Source: Azorinus chamasolen
Taxonomy: Eukaryota; Mollusca; Bivalvia; Cardiida; Solecurtidae
DNA length: 64,000 nt
Assembly (NCBI GenBank): GCA_963576725.1
Contig: OY755247.1
Span: 13,024,534-13,088,533, forward strand
Reading direction: 5' to 3'
Shown: positions 31,456-41,665 of the stretch, in pieces
How the letters are laid out: each line of letters opens with the position of its first letter
Numbering within the stretch: position 1 is the stretch's first letter
Program-made: the position numbers and the translations under genes
Notes under the pieces: generated by a model
Databases searched by the model: none
Seen by the model: only the letters and a program-made list of their open reading frames with translations
What the model was told of the DNA's origin: nothing

Positions 31456-32005
31456 CCACATTTCAAACAGAGTGGCCTGACAAGTAGAGTTCTACAAGGA
31501 ATGCCACATTTCAAACAGAGTGGCAGGTACAGTTCTACAATGAATGCCACATTTCAAACAGAGCGGCCAGTACAGTTCTGCAATGAATGCCACATTTCAA
31601 ACAGAGCGGCCAGTACAGTGCCACATTTCAAACAAAACGGCCAGTACAGTTCTACAATGAATGCCACATTTCAAACAGAGCGGCCAGTACAGTTCTACAA
31701 TGAATGCCACATTTCAAACAGAGCGGCCAGTACAGTTCTACAATGAATGCCACATTTCAAACAGAACGGCCAGTACAGTTCTACAATGAATGCCACATTT
31801 CAAACAGAGTGGCCAGTACAGTTCTACAATGAATGCCACATTTCAAACAGAGTGGCCAGTACAGTTCTACAATGAATGCCACATTTCAAACAGAGTGGCC
31901 AGTACAGTTCTACAATGAATGCCACATTTCAAACAGAGTGGCCAGTACAGTTCTACAATGAATGCCACATTTCAATCAGAGCGGCCACTACAGTTCTACA
32001 ATGAA
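31456..32005. repeat. 43-bp tandem repeat, about 13 copies
   Basis: Unit begins atgccacatttcaaacagag and continues yggccagtacagttctac, aatga. Starts of ccacatttc fall at 31456, 31504, 31547, 31590, 31621, then every 43 bp to 31965. One unit is only 31 bp. Frames through it are a repetitive artefact. Confidence 0.95.
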
Positions 32006-32040
32006 AAGTCTATCGGCTGGTTTTTGTACAGCAGAACTAA
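32006..32040 (-). repeat. Right copy of the inverted repeat pair, outer part
   Basis: agtctatcggctggtttttg and tacagcaga match 30618-30650 in reverse, so the 43-bp array lies within the right arm. Confidence 0.65.
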
Positions 32041-32319
32041 ATTAAATGTTCTTTTCAGTGAAACAGCAAGCTATTCAACTTTATAAAAAAAAATAGTGCT
32101 ATGGAATGATATATACAATATTCCTGTCTAGTCTATGTAAGATACAGCTGAATAATCCATTCACCTGTTTGACATTGTTATAGCCTTCCTATGTCTACAA
32201 GCCATATGACATTATCACAAGAGATAAAAGATTTGGTACATGATCAAAAATCATTTCATCCAGACAGCAGCAGATGGCAATGCTGTCAGACATGGGAAAG
32301 TGTACTACCTATTGTGAAT

Positions 32320-32400
32320 AGTAAAACCTGTCTTAAGCGGCCATCAAAAAGAGGTTTAATTATGGGTCTGTAAGGCAGGTGTAACTTAATGAATTCTTAA
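32320..32400. mobile_element. TA-C MITE left fragment
   Basis: gtaaaacctgtcttaagcgg, ccatcaaaaagaggtttaat and aaggcaggtgtaacttaatg match TA-C at 46916. The rest is missing. Confidence 0.6.
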
Positions 32401-32544
32401 GTTAATTCGGGAGAGGATCTATATAAGCAAACTTTGCTTCCGATCCAATCCCATTTCTCAAAATGACTATGTTCAGCATTATGTTCTTGTATGTATACAT
32501 GTACTTGGAAATAAATACGTTTAAACTAACTTAATGAACACTTG

Positions 32545-32581
32545 TTGCAGATGAGAAATTACTTAGCGTGCAAAGGGTTAA
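32545..32581 (+). mobile_element. TTAA MITE family H right-end fragment
   Basis: gcagatgagaaattacttag then cgtgcaaagggTTAA. Confidence 0.5.
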
Positions 32582-32617
32582 GCAGGTGACAAAAAAACTG
32601 ACAGTATTATAGTATAT

Positions 32618-32869
32618 TTAACCCTTTACCCAATAGCCTGTTTCTAGTTATGGAGAAAGGTGGCCACTTAAAGCAGGTTGAAAGTAAAGCAGAATGCGCC
32701 TTAAGGCGCATTCTGCTTTACTTTCAGCCTGCTTTAAGCTACCAACTGCTAGGATATAGAAAATATTTCCTATGGTATTTGTTCATGACTATATATAATT
32801 GAACTATTTTCTTCAGTGGAGGAATAAATTAAACACGCTAAAAGCCGCTTCTATCAGGTAAAGGGTTAA
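32618..32869 (+). mobile_element. TTAA MITE family K
   Basis: TTAACCCTTTACCCAATAGC to AAAGGGTTAA. The hairpin differs from A-J: gcaggttgaaagtaaagcag + aatgcgcctt and complement (32680-32735), and its aggtggccactt / aagctaccaact flanks recall TA-C. Single copy. Confidence 0.8.
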
Positions 32870-33268
32870 ATAAAGATAGTATTTCTGAAAGAAAATACAG
32901 ACATAATAGTTCCCATGGAAATTTGATCCTGACAATAGTTGCACTTGACAAAATTTGAGTATTCTAAGTTACTGATCTGGATTCAACCTGTTTGCATAAG
33001 CCATCATGCATTTGTTCACCTAATAGCTAATCTTCCAAAGGCGGGTTACTGACAGCTGTGTAGCTCTCATTTCACTTCTGCAATATGAGATCATTGGTAT
33101 TTGCATTTTAAATTTTACAAAAAAAATAATTATGAAGCGTGTCTAAATTTAAAATTTCACCATCAGCTGTGATTGAATGATAAGGAAAAACATGAAATGG
33201 ACATCAAACAGTCAGTTTGTCTAACGGGTTAATGTAGTAGAAATGGCATGTATCGTAATTATCTTGAC

Positions 33269-33491
33269 CAATTCCTTCATATTGACGCCTTTTGAAGCCT
33301 CTGTAAAAGTCTCTTTCTGAAACCATTGTGATAAATAGAGCATTTTGCTCCATAGGAGCAAATGCTCTATGTATCACAATGGTTTCAAAACTACAGGATT
33401 CTAAAAAAAATCACAAATAATAAATGCTCCTTTTCGGTAGATTTATTCAAAGAGGTAGGACCTAAAGGTAGGCCTATGGTTATAGCGTTAG
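33269..33491 (-). mobile_element. TTAA MITE family A
   Basis: attccttcatattgacgcc, ctgaaaccattgtgataaat hairpin, gtagatttattcaaagagg. The left TTAA is lost; the right GTTAG is shared with the following B2. Confidence 0.8.
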
Positions 33492-33758
33492 CCCTTTCTC
33501 TGTTCTATCGTTATTCCACCTTTAAATACCTACTGAATATTCATGTACAAAATAGTTAATGAAATAGAGAAAGTGGAACATTGTAGCAATTTTAGAAACT
33601 TAAAAGAAACAGTCTATCAAATTCTTCTAGCAAACAGCAGACCCTGATCAGACGTCTACTATAGGAGCCATCTGATCTGGGTTTATAGGAGCTGTCTGAG
33701 CTGGGTCTACTCTGTTTGCAAATCCATGAAAGCACGTTTACATTAGGGAGAGGGTTAA
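33488..33758 (+). mobile_element. TTAA MITE family B2 with repeated hairpin arm
   Basis: ttagCCCTTTCTCTGTTC; after the first arm, ccatctgatctgggttta and ctgtctgagctgggtctac are two successive second arms. GAGGGTTAA end. Confidence 0.8.
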
Positions 33759-34204
33759 ATCAATTTATGGTACAGCTGCAAGCACTAAAATCTTTACGAG
33801 CTTGATTTTGTCAGAAAATAAGACTATGGTTGTAGATGCCAAGTTTATATTTTTCCCAGAAAATGTGAACATACTAATGTCTTGTACCCCACAAATAGAA
33901 TATTTCCGGTTAAGTTACCAAACACTCACTACCTAATAGCATTACCCACTACCAAGGGAACTGTTCTAGTCCTGTGTATTACAGCCAGTACTTTGTAACA
34001 TCTATTGTCATCTATAGTCATTGTTTGCCAAGAGTGGACATTGTTTTGAGTATCAAGCAAGTATTATAATCTATTCAGCAGAGTTGATTATAATATTTGT
34101 TATTAGTTATTATTATATTATATGTATTCATATTTATCAATAAATATTCGTATAAGCCATCCTGTATTTGTGATATGTATGCCTATCGTATTAGCCTCTT
34201 GGTG
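33759..34204. other. Unassigned spacer
   Basis: AT-rich, with ttattagttattattatatt low-complexity around 34098. No repeat family or gene recognised. Confidence 0.35.
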
Positions 34205-34425
34205 TATTTATTACAGCTCTATTAATTAGATTAATTTTTATTATAGCACATGATTACAGGAATTTTTGGACATGGAAGAAACGGTAGAATCATATCCATA
34301 TTTTATCATTTATAAGCAAACAGAGCAGACCCTGATCAGATGGCTCCTATAGGAGCCATCTGATCTGGGTCTACTCTGCTTGCAAAGACATAGAAAAGCG
34401 TATTTATGGAGTAAATTAAGCGTTA
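34205..34425 (+). mobile_element. TTAA MITE family B1, left end truncated
   Basis: attaattagattaattttta, acggtagaatcatatccata, a perfect core gatcagatggctcctatagg + agccatctgatctgg, and an AAGCGTTAA end. Confidence 0.8.
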
Positions 34426-34439
34426 AAGCAAGAACTTAG

Positions 34440-34678
34440 ACAACAGACCTCTAGAGTTTGTTTTTGTTTATTTGACGGAGATTATCCCCTCTGCCAAGAA
34501 CTAAAAGGAAGGCAGGTCGGTGGTTTTGATCCCATGCGCTGCTTTGCAACGAATGAGATTAGCCGAAATCATCTTCCTGATATCAAACCTCATCATCATG
34601 TCATCTCATTATTCATCAGCGCTATATGACCTATTCTGTGTCGCAGTGCCGTAAAACCCAACTCACTCACTCACTCTA
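34440..34678. mobile_element. SINE- or LINE-tail-like piece
   Basis: ggtggttttgatcccatgcg, ttagccgaaatcatcttcc, gtcgcagtgccgtaaaaccc, then the short tail (actc)n at 34660-34674. A tail followed by a short simple repeat suggests a retroposed SINE end. No box A or B is recognisable. Confidence 0.4.
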
Positions 34679-34754
34679 GAGTAGTAGTTAAGAAATATTG
34701 GTGAAAGTAATTCTCTGGTTTTTTTTCACCAAACTTTTATCTTGTACAGGTCAA

Positions 34755-34885
34755 GATAAGATGCATAAATTAAAACATTTTCAAGAATAACTTCATTTCT
34801 CCACCAAACCCTATGCTAAGACCACTCTCGATGAGACTTTTCTAAAGAGTGGTTACAACATTGGGTTTGATAGAGAAATGACAAT
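34755..34885. mobile_element. Hairpin D, one arm damaged
   Basis: ataagatgcataaattaaaa, catttctccaccaaacccta, then ccactctcgatgagac and ttctaaagagtggttacaac, gggtttgatagagaaatg. Confidence 0.7.
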
Positions 34886-34966
34886 TTTAGTAATTAAATT
34901 AAGCATCTTTATCTGTAGCCCTGCCATTCAATTTTACAGTCTCTCTGGGACCCACTGCCTTATTCC

Positions 34967-35142
34967 TTTCCCTGTTCAATATTCATATAAGAAATAATGA
35001 CATAATGAATAATTATTGGCTGATTTTTTACAATGGTATATGTATATATACAGATATCTGGTATTGGTAGAAACTTACATCAGATATATAGCAATTTAAT
35101 AAGCCAGCAGAACAGAAAAGCGTATTCATGGAGTAAAGGGAA
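34967..35142 (+). mobile_element. TTAA MITE family B1 lacking the hairpin
   Basis: cctttccctgttcaatattc, agaaataatgacataatg, gtagaaacttacatcagata; then a few bases and aagcgtattcatggagtaaa. The core is missing. Confidence 0.65.
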
Positions 35143-35221
35143 AAAGTTGGGTCTCATGTACGTTTTGACAGAGGGCCAGAAGTCTTCCCTACTATATATC
35201 AATTTTATATAGAAATGATGC

Positions 35222-35465
35222 TTAACCCTTCCGTACTCTATATTTATTCCGAATTTCAATACCCACTGAATATTGCTTCACAAAATAGTTATAATCAAAT
35301 ATGGAAGGTGGAATACCGTAGCCATTCTAGAAACTAAAGAAACAGATTTATCGAATTCCATAAGCAAACAGAGCAGACCCTGATCAGATGGCTCCAACAG
35401 TAGCCGTCTGATCTCCGTGTACTCTGCAAATGCGTAAAAAAGGACTTATATGGTAAAAATAGTTT
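35222..35465 (+). mobile_element. TTAA MITE family B2
   Basis: TTAACCCTTCCGTACTCTAT, attccgaatttcaatacc, atggaaggtggaa, gcagaccctgatcagatgg ... gccgtctgatctccg. The end is degraded. Confidence 0.75.
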
Positions 35466-35535
35466 TAAAGTTAGATTCCATGCACATGCCAGGCGTCTTC
35501 CCTGCTAGAAATTGGTTTTACACAAAAATGATGCT

Positions 35536-35759
35536 TTAACCCATTCCCTCATAGGCTATTTCAGACTCATCCTCTTTAATTAATCTACCTAAAAGGAGCA
35601 TTTACTAGGGAAAAGGAAAATGTTGGAATTGTGTAGTATTGAAACCATTTTGACAAATAGATAAATAGAGCATTTGCTTCAATGGAGCAAATGCTCTATT
35701 TATCACAACGGTTTCATAAAGTGACTTTTGCAGAGGCGTCAATATGAGGGAATGGGTAA
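35536..35759 (+). mobile_element. TTAA MITE family A
   Basis: TTAACCCATTCCCTCATAGG; the hairpin has a partial duplication (acaaatagataaatagagc); ends aatgggTAA. Confidence 0.8.
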
Positions 35760-35864
35760 CTGATAAACTGTGTTAAAAGCAAATCAAATTAGATATATTG
35801 AAACTTTACTATAATGGCTTGATAACAGTGATTGATGACAGAGCAAACCTATATATCCTCCAGC

Positions 35865-36030
35865 AGCTGTCTGATCAAGGTCTATTCAGTTTGCTCATGA
35901 ACGTGTTAAGATCAGGTTCTACACTGTAACGGCAAAAAAAACTCAACTATCAAGTGCCATTAACAAACAATCATAATTACTATTCATAAAGTAAAAATTG
36001 AGCATGAATATTCATTATTTAAAGGGTTAA
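35865..36030 (-). mobile_element. TTAA MITE family B1, left-truncated
   Basis: cagcagctgtctgatcaagg, tctattcagtttgctcatg, gcatgaatattcattattta, AAGGGTTAA. The TTAA is shared with G. Confidence 0.65.
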
Positions 36031-36240
36031 CCCTTACAGTGCGGGACCCAAGTCACTAATGTCCTTTGCAAACAGTGTAGACCCAGATGAGAGGGCTCCT
36101 AGGGGAGCCCTCTCATCAGGGTCTACACTGTTTGTCATGTTACACTTTTCTTTAGAAAACATCCCTAAATATTCACCATAAGCTTGACCTATTTGAATTT
36201 TGGAATATTCCATTTGAAAATTCAGCGTTGTAAGGGTTAA
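36027..36240 (-). mobile_element. TTAA MITE family G, full length
   Basis: TTAACCCTTACAGTGCGGG to GTAAGGGTTAA. Hairpin gcaaacagtgtagacccaga + tgagagggctcct and complement, almost perfect over about 33 bp per arm. Confidence 0.85.
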
Positions 36241-36447
36241 AACACAATACTATTAGTATAGTCTATGTTATTGTAAACATATGTGCAAAGGCCAGAGTGC
36301 CAGGGATTTTCATTCTCTGTATTCAGGATCTTTAAGTCGGGATTCTCGGAAATTCCTATCATTAACGTCCTTGTTGCTGGTAAGATCACTTTTGCTGCAT
36401 TCTGAACAGTTCTCACAAAATTACCAGTGAAAGGCTTACGCAAAATG

Positions 36448-36525
36448 CAAGTGGTAGCTTAATGCATAATGAGCTTTCTGCATTGCTTTCATTATGTATT
36501 AAGCAACCACCTGTGTATAAAATGT
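36448..36525. mobile_element. TA-C MITE core fragment
   Basis: caagtggtagcttaatgcat, gagctttctgcattgctttc, tattaagcaaccacctg. CAGT ends absent. Confidence 0.65.
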
Positions 36526-36758
36526 TAAGTCCCCAGGATTACTTATTAACCCTTTCCTTCATATAAACACCTTTTCATGTATTTGCAAACAGCATGACCC
36601 AGATGAGGAGCCGTCTGATCAGGGTCTGTTTTTTGTTCATTTATGGAATAATATAGATCTGATTCTATCCAGTTTCTGCCTGAGCATAATTATGCCACCA
36701 AACAAAATCAGCTATTAAATACTCACGACATAGTTATTTTCTGCATAAATATTCATGG

Positions 36759-38611
36759 AACAAGAGATGTTTGTAAAACATGTATACCCCCCAGACCTTT
36801 GATCTAGTGACCTCAACTATAGAGGTCATCTAGCGGTCATGACTAATCACCACAGCAACTTTGAAGATCCTAAGCCAAACCACTGATCATTTATTGATCT
36901 GAAAACATTTCACATATTAAGGTCATGATGACCTTGACCTTTGACCTAGTGACCTCAACAACTATAGGATTCATCTAGTGGTCACGACCAACTACCACAG
37001 CAAGTTTGAAGATCCCGACCCAAACCATTGAGCAGTTATTAATTGGAAACCATTTCATCAGTTAAGGTCATGATGACCTTGACCTTTGATCTAGTGACCT
37101 CAAAAGCAAAAGGGGTCATCTAGTTGTCATAACCAACCACCACAGCAAGTTTGAAGATTCTAAGCCGAACCCTTTAGCAGTTATTGATCGCAAAACATTT
37201 CACCAGTTAAGGTCATGGTGACCTTGACCTTTGACCTAGTGACCTCAAAAATTATAGGGGTTATCTATTGGTTATGACCAACCACCACAGCAAGTTTGAA
37301 GATCCTAAGCCAAACCCTTGAGCAGTTATTGATCGCAAACCATTTCACCAGTTAAGGTCATGGTGACCTTGACCTTTGACCTAGTGACCTAAAAAACAAT
37401 AGGGGTCATCCAGTTGTCATGACCAACCACCTAAGCAAATTTGAAGGTCCTAGGCCAAACCCTTGAGCAGTTATTGATCAGACACCATTTTACCAGTTAA
37501 GGTCATGGTGACCTTGACCTTTGACCTAGTGACCTCAAAATCAATAGGGGTCATCCAGTGGTCATGACCAACTACCACAGCAAATTTGAAGATCCTAAGC
37601 CAAACCCTTGAGCAGTTATTGATCAGAAACCATTTTACAAGTTAAGGTCATGGTGACCTTGACCTTTGACCTAGTGACCTCAAATACAATAGGGGTCATC
37701 CAGTTGTCATGACAAACTACCGCAGCAATATTGAAGATTCTAAGCCAAACCCTTGAGCAGTTATTGATCGCAAACCATTTCGTCAGTTAAGAGCATGGTG
37801 ACCTTGACCTTTGACCTAGTGACCTAAAAAACAATAGGGGTCATCTAGTGGTCATTACCAACCACCACAGCAAATTTGAACATCCTAGGCCAAACCCTTG
37901 AGCAGTTATTGATCGCAAACCATTTCACCCTTTAAGGTCATGGTGACCTTGACCTTTGGCCTAGTGACCTAAAAAACATTAGGACTCATCTAGTTGTCAT
38001 GACCAACCACCTAAGCAAATTTGAAGGTCCTAAGCCAAACCCTTGAGCAGTTATTGATCAGAAACCATTTTACAAGTTAAGGTCATGGTGACCTTGACCT
38101 TTGACCTAGTGACCTCAAAATCAAATGGGGTCATCCAGTGGTCATGACCAACTACCACAGCAAGTTTAAAGATTCTTAGCTAAATGCTTGAGCAGTTATT
38201 GATCAGAAACCATTTAACCATTTAAGGTCATGGTGACCTTGACCTTTGACCTAGTGACCTCAAAATCAATAGGGGTCATCTAGTGGTCATGACCAACCAC
38301 CACAGCAAGTTTGAATATCCCAAGCCAAACCCTTGAGCAGTTATTGATCGGAAACTATTTCAACATTTAAGGTCATGGTGACCTTGACCTTTGACCTAGT
38401 GACCTAAAAAACAATAGGGGTCATCTACTTGTCATGACCAACCACCACAGCAAGTTTGAAGATTCTAGGCCAAGTCGTTTATTAGTTATCATTCGGAAAC
38501 CATCGATCTACCGACCGACCGACCGACCGACCGACCGACAGACCGACCGACCGACCGACCGACATGTGCAAAGCAATATACCCCCATTTTTTCAAAAGGG
38601 GGGTATAATAA
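36759..38611 (+). mobile_element. PRL element, 145-bp monomers rich in AGGTCA half-sites
   Basis: AACAAGAGatgtttgtaaaacat start and atgtatacccccc. The core has an exact 145-bp period: aggtcat begins at 36920, 37065, 37210, 37355, 37500, 37645, 37790, 37935, 38080, 38225 and 38370 (37790 mutated). Each monomer holds aggtcatggtgacct followed by tgacctttgacct. Then comes a (gacc)n tract at 38512-38562 and the tail hairpin tatacccccattttttcaaa ... gggggtata. A sister element lies at 56465. Confidence 0.9.
38512..38562. repeat. (GACC)n microsatellite of the PRL element
   Basis: Runs of gaccgaccgaccg with one gacagacc interruption. Frames here give PTDR repeats and are artefacts. Confidence 0.95.
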
Positions 38612-38643
38612 ACGGTTAAAGGTAATACCGTACATATGATCAA

Positions 38644-38874
38644 ATAACCCATTACCTCATATGCTATTTTTAGATCCAACCTCTTTGAATAGATCTAGTC
38701 CTAAAAGGTGCATTAACTAGAGAAAAGGAAAAATTTAGAATTTTGTAGTTTGAAACCATTGTGATAAATAGAGCATTTGCTCCTATAGGAGCAAATGCTC
38801 TATTTATCACAATGGTTTCACAAAGTGACTTTTACAGAGTCGTGAAAAGTCGTCAATCTGAGGGAATGGGATAA
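38644..38874 (+). mobile_element. TTAA MITE family A, perfect hairpin
   Basis: ataACCCATTACCTCATATG start. The central hairpin, tttgaaaccattgtgataaa + tagagcatttgctcc and complement, has no visible mismatch. Confidence 0.85.
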
Positions 38875-38973
38875 TTATGGTGCGAGTACACAACTCTGCA
38901 CACTTTCAACTAACTACCTTGGATTGAGTAACTCAAGAGTCTCATCGGGATAAAAACCGACTGAATTGCACAA

Positions 38974-39236
38974 TTAACTCCATGAATAGTCATTTCAGAA
39001 ATAATGACATCATGAATATTAATTAGCTGAATTTTTGTAATGGCCAATGGAATTTATAGCCATTTCAGAAACTGTAGAATCATATCATTAGCTAACAGAG
39101 CAGACCCTGATCAGAAAACAGCAGACCCTGATCAGAAAACAGCAGACCCTGATCAGATGGCTTCTACAGGATTTTTAGGATCTGGGTCTACTCTGTTTGC
39201 AAAGGTGTAAAAGTGTATTTATGGATTAAAGGATTA
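38974..39236 (+). mobile_element. TTAA MITE family B1 with triplicated hairpin segment
   Basis: TTAACTCCATGAATAGTCAT to AAAGGATTAA. agcagaccctgatcagaaaa occurs in tandem at 39102-39165 (two full copies plus agcagaccctgatcagatgg). The opposite arm is short, so the hairpin is disrupted. Confidence 0.8.
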
Positions 39237-39244
39237 AGAAAAGG

Positions 39245-39327
39245 GATGGAAAAATATGAAACTAAACTTTGCAAATAGTAGCAGATGACGAATTATGCAG
39301 ACAATTACTTAGAAGACAAAGAGTTAA
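39245..39327 (+). mobile_element. TTAA MITE family H right fragment
   Basis: atatgaaactaaactttgca, gcagatgacgaattatgcag, attacttagaagacaaagag, TTAA. Confidence 0.5.
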
Positions 39328-39571
39328 ACCTTTCCCTTTCCTTCATATAAACACCTTTCCACACATAGTATACCTAGATCAGACAACTCTTATAGAAACC
39401 ATCTGAACTCTTATAGAAACCATCTGATTAGGATCTTCTCCGTTTGCTTATGGAAATTTTACAGATCTGATAATGCAGTTTCCACAACAGTGTTCCATTT
39501 TATTGATTCTGTGCATGAATATTCATGATGTGAGGAAATTTTGAATAAATATGAAACAGACAAAGAGTTAA
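39324..39571 (-). mobile_element. B1-like MITE with family H-like right end
   Basis: TTAAACCTTTCCCTTTCCTT, a hairpin with cttatagaaaccatctga twice, gtgcatgaatattcatgatg, then aaatatgaaacagacaaaga, GTTAA. The last 30 bp fit H better than B1, suggesting a chimera. Confidence 0.6.
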
Positions 39572-39637
39572 AATACACCAATGTTTTGCAGTCTATAATC
39601 ACTTAACAAGCTGATAGTTAGAAGGGTATTACAACAT

Positions 39638-39885
39638 AATTTCCTTCATATAAACGCTTTTTCACGCATTCGCAAACAGAGTAGACCAGAGCAGACGGCT
39701 CCTATAGGAGCCGTTGGATCAGGGCCTGCTCTGTTTGCTAATTGAATTCGATAGATCTATTTCTTTACTTTTCTAAAATGGCTACAATGTTCCACCTTCC
39801 ATATATCATTATAACTATTTTGTCCATGAATATTCATTAGGTATTGAAATTAAGAACAGACATAGAACAGGGAAAGGATTTACTC
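39638..39885 (-). mobile_element. TTAA MITE family B2
   Basis: ttccttcatataaacgcttt, core gcagacggctcctatagg + agccgttggatcagggcc, aatggctacaatgttccacc, gaacagggaaaggatt. Left TTAA lost. Confidence 0.8.
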
Positions 39886-39964
39886 TTTGTAATGGATAAA
39901 ATCTACAAAAAGAATTCGTTTCAGACAATAAATTTTGCAGATTACAATAATACTAAGCCTGCAG

Positions 39965-40195
39965 GCCCTTAGCTCTTTGTATGCTACTGGCAGATTCTCT
40001 CACCATTTATAACTTAACCAAACAGTTTGGATCCAGATCAGGCCCAACAAAAACCAAGAGACTGATCTGAGATCCAATCTGTTTGTCATTTCGGGTTCAA
40101 TTTCTGCAAAAAAATATGAAAGAAAACAGTATAGAAACTTTTGCAGACGACAATTGAGCAGATGCCATCTTTGCTTAGCATAGAAACAGTTGGAG
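39965..40195 (+). mobile_element. TTAA MITE family H
   Basis: ttagctctttgtatgctact, aaacagtttggatccagatc ... ctgatctgagatccaatctg, gcagacgacaattgagcag, tttgcttagcatagaaacag. The closest match is 7203. Confidence 0.65.
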
Positions 40196-40529
40196 GATAT
40201 AACAATTAGTTCTCAATATGACATATTGAGATGGTAAACATACTGAAAGAGGTAAACAGTTGAATTGCGTGTCAAATTAGCATATAAACCACTTGTATGA
40301 CTACTATGCATGGTCAGACTGCCATAGTACAGCTGTTACTCACCAGCTATCTTCTGCTTTATGTTCTCCTATTTCAGTGGTGAAAACCACAGTAATGTTT
40401 TATTTATGCTATATTACTGATGCTGAACCATTGTTGACTAAACTAAAGCGTCATAATACTAGCGCAGCTGGCAATGATGAAATCCCCTATATGCACATTA
40501 TGCAAAACTGTTCTACCCTTACAGAAGTC

Positions 40530-40675
40530 CAGATAAGATGCATAAATTGAAACATTTTCAAGAATTACTTCTTTATGTCTCCAGAAAACCCTATGTTGTG
40601 CCACTCTTTACTTGAAGAGACAATTCTAAAGAGTGGTCACAACATAGGGTTTGTTGGAAAAATGACGAATTTAGT
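40530..40675. mobile_element. Hairpin D
   Basis: ccagataagatgcataaatt, then tctccagaaaaccctatgtt, gtgccactctttacttgaag and complement ttctaaagagtggtcacaac, gggtttgttgg. Confidence 0.75.
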
Positions 40676-40761
40676 GTAACAGGCTTGCTGTTACCCAGGT
40701 TCTTGCAAGTAGTAAATGAAACCTAAGTATAGTCCAGGGTTTGTCGACAATGAGAATTGCC

Positions 40762-40773
40762 AAAAAAAAAAAA

Positions 40774-40821
<48 letters not shown>

Positions 40822-40822
40822 A

Positions 40823-40902
<80 letters not shown>
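40762..40902. repeat. Poly-A followed by (GA)n microsatellite
   Basis: About 15 A, then GA repeats to 40902 with one gaagaaagaagag interruption near 40818. Reading frames on both strands here are repeat artefacts. Confidence 0.95.
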
Positions 40903-40903
<1 letters not shown>

Positions 40904-41096
40904 GGCTTGCAGTGACAAGTAGGTAAGAGCTACCTTTGGCTGTCCAGAGCAAAAGCAACGAAACTAGAAAAAGTCAGTCCTTATATAGCTATAAAGTAAA
41001 CAAGGCATGAGGAATCTCATGCAGCACAAGGATTTGTCAAGTAGGTTTTCAACACAATGTGTATAGCTATACAAGGACTGAACGGCTTAGAGACTT

Positions 41097-41145
41097 ATGG
41101 TTTCAAGAAGTGACTATTACAGAGGCTTATGGAGGAAAGGGTTAA
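41097..41145 (+). mobile_element. TTAA MITE family A right-end fragment
   Basis: ttatggtttcaagaagtgac, tattacagaggcttatggag, GAAAGGGTTAA. Confidence 0.65.
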
Positions 41146-41350
41146 CACCTTTCGGACCTTTGTAAAGAGGACAGGCCCTGGTCTGACAGCTTATGAAACT
41201 GTAACAGATCTGACTAGTTTCTACCCAATATCAACCCCCCCCCCCCCCCCCCCCCCCCGGCGGTTGTGCATACTATTATATAAACTCAGCTAATAAATAT
41301 TCCTGAATGTTAGTATTTCTTACATGAATATGTAACAGGGAAAGGGTTAA
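41142..41350 (-). mobile_element. TTAA MITE family B1 with a poly-C tract
   Basis: TTAACACCTTTCGGACC; ggccctggtctgacag is a hairpin remnant; ctgactagtttctaccc; then 24 C at 41235-41258; ctaataaatattcctgaatg, aagggTTAA. Confidence 0.65.
41235..41258. repeat. Poly-C, 24 bases
   Basis: Uninterrupted C run on the + strand; could vary in length between reads or individuals. Confidence 0.9.
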
Positions 41351-41524
41351 GGAATTTGTAGCAGCAACAAATTTTAATGTGCAAAGAAATAAGCAAGCTT
41401 GTATCAAAAATTTGAATTTAAGGCTTTCAGTGTGTTAAGCAAGTCTGGTTTTACTGTATATACAGAGGTTTGTTCTAAAAACGTTCTATGAGGTAATGGG
41501 TTATTAGTGACCATAGCTCTAAAG

Positions 41525-41640
41525 CTTGGAGATTATCCCTTATCCTGCAGACCGTGACCTAATCATCATTTGCAAACAGCTTGGATCCAGATCAGTACCT
41601 CCACATCTCATCGCGATCCATGCTATTTTGTCAGTAGTTT
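41525..41640 (+). mobile_element. TTAA MITE family H core fragment
   Basis: tgcagaccgtgacctaatca, aacagcttggatccagatca, ctcatcgcgatccatgc. No ends. Confidence 0.4.
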
Positions 41641-41665
41641 CTCAAAGCTTGTTTGCTGGTGTTGA

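Larger units (their letters stand above)
36546..38619 (-). mobile_element. TTAA MITE family B1 split by a PRL array
   Basis: TTAACCCTTTCCTTCATATA, a reduced hairpin, ctgattctatccagtttctg, ctgcataaatattcatgga (36759); the PRL element follows; then cggTTAA at 38619 closes the MITE. Confidence 0.75.

Noticed and set aside
31438..31746. 102-codon frame
   Set aside because: Translation of the 43-bp tandem repeat.
36920..38384. Proven hormone-responsive enhancer
   Set aside because: Only motif matches are visible. Molluscan oestrogen-receptor homologues are reported not to respond to oestrogen, so hormone control is not claimed.
40671..40958. Frames rich in SL or RE residues on both strands
   Set aside because: Direct product of the (GA)n microsatellite.
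41235..41258. Poly-C as a functional signal
   Set aside because: A simple homopolymer inside a decayed MITE; length may be uncertain in sequencing.
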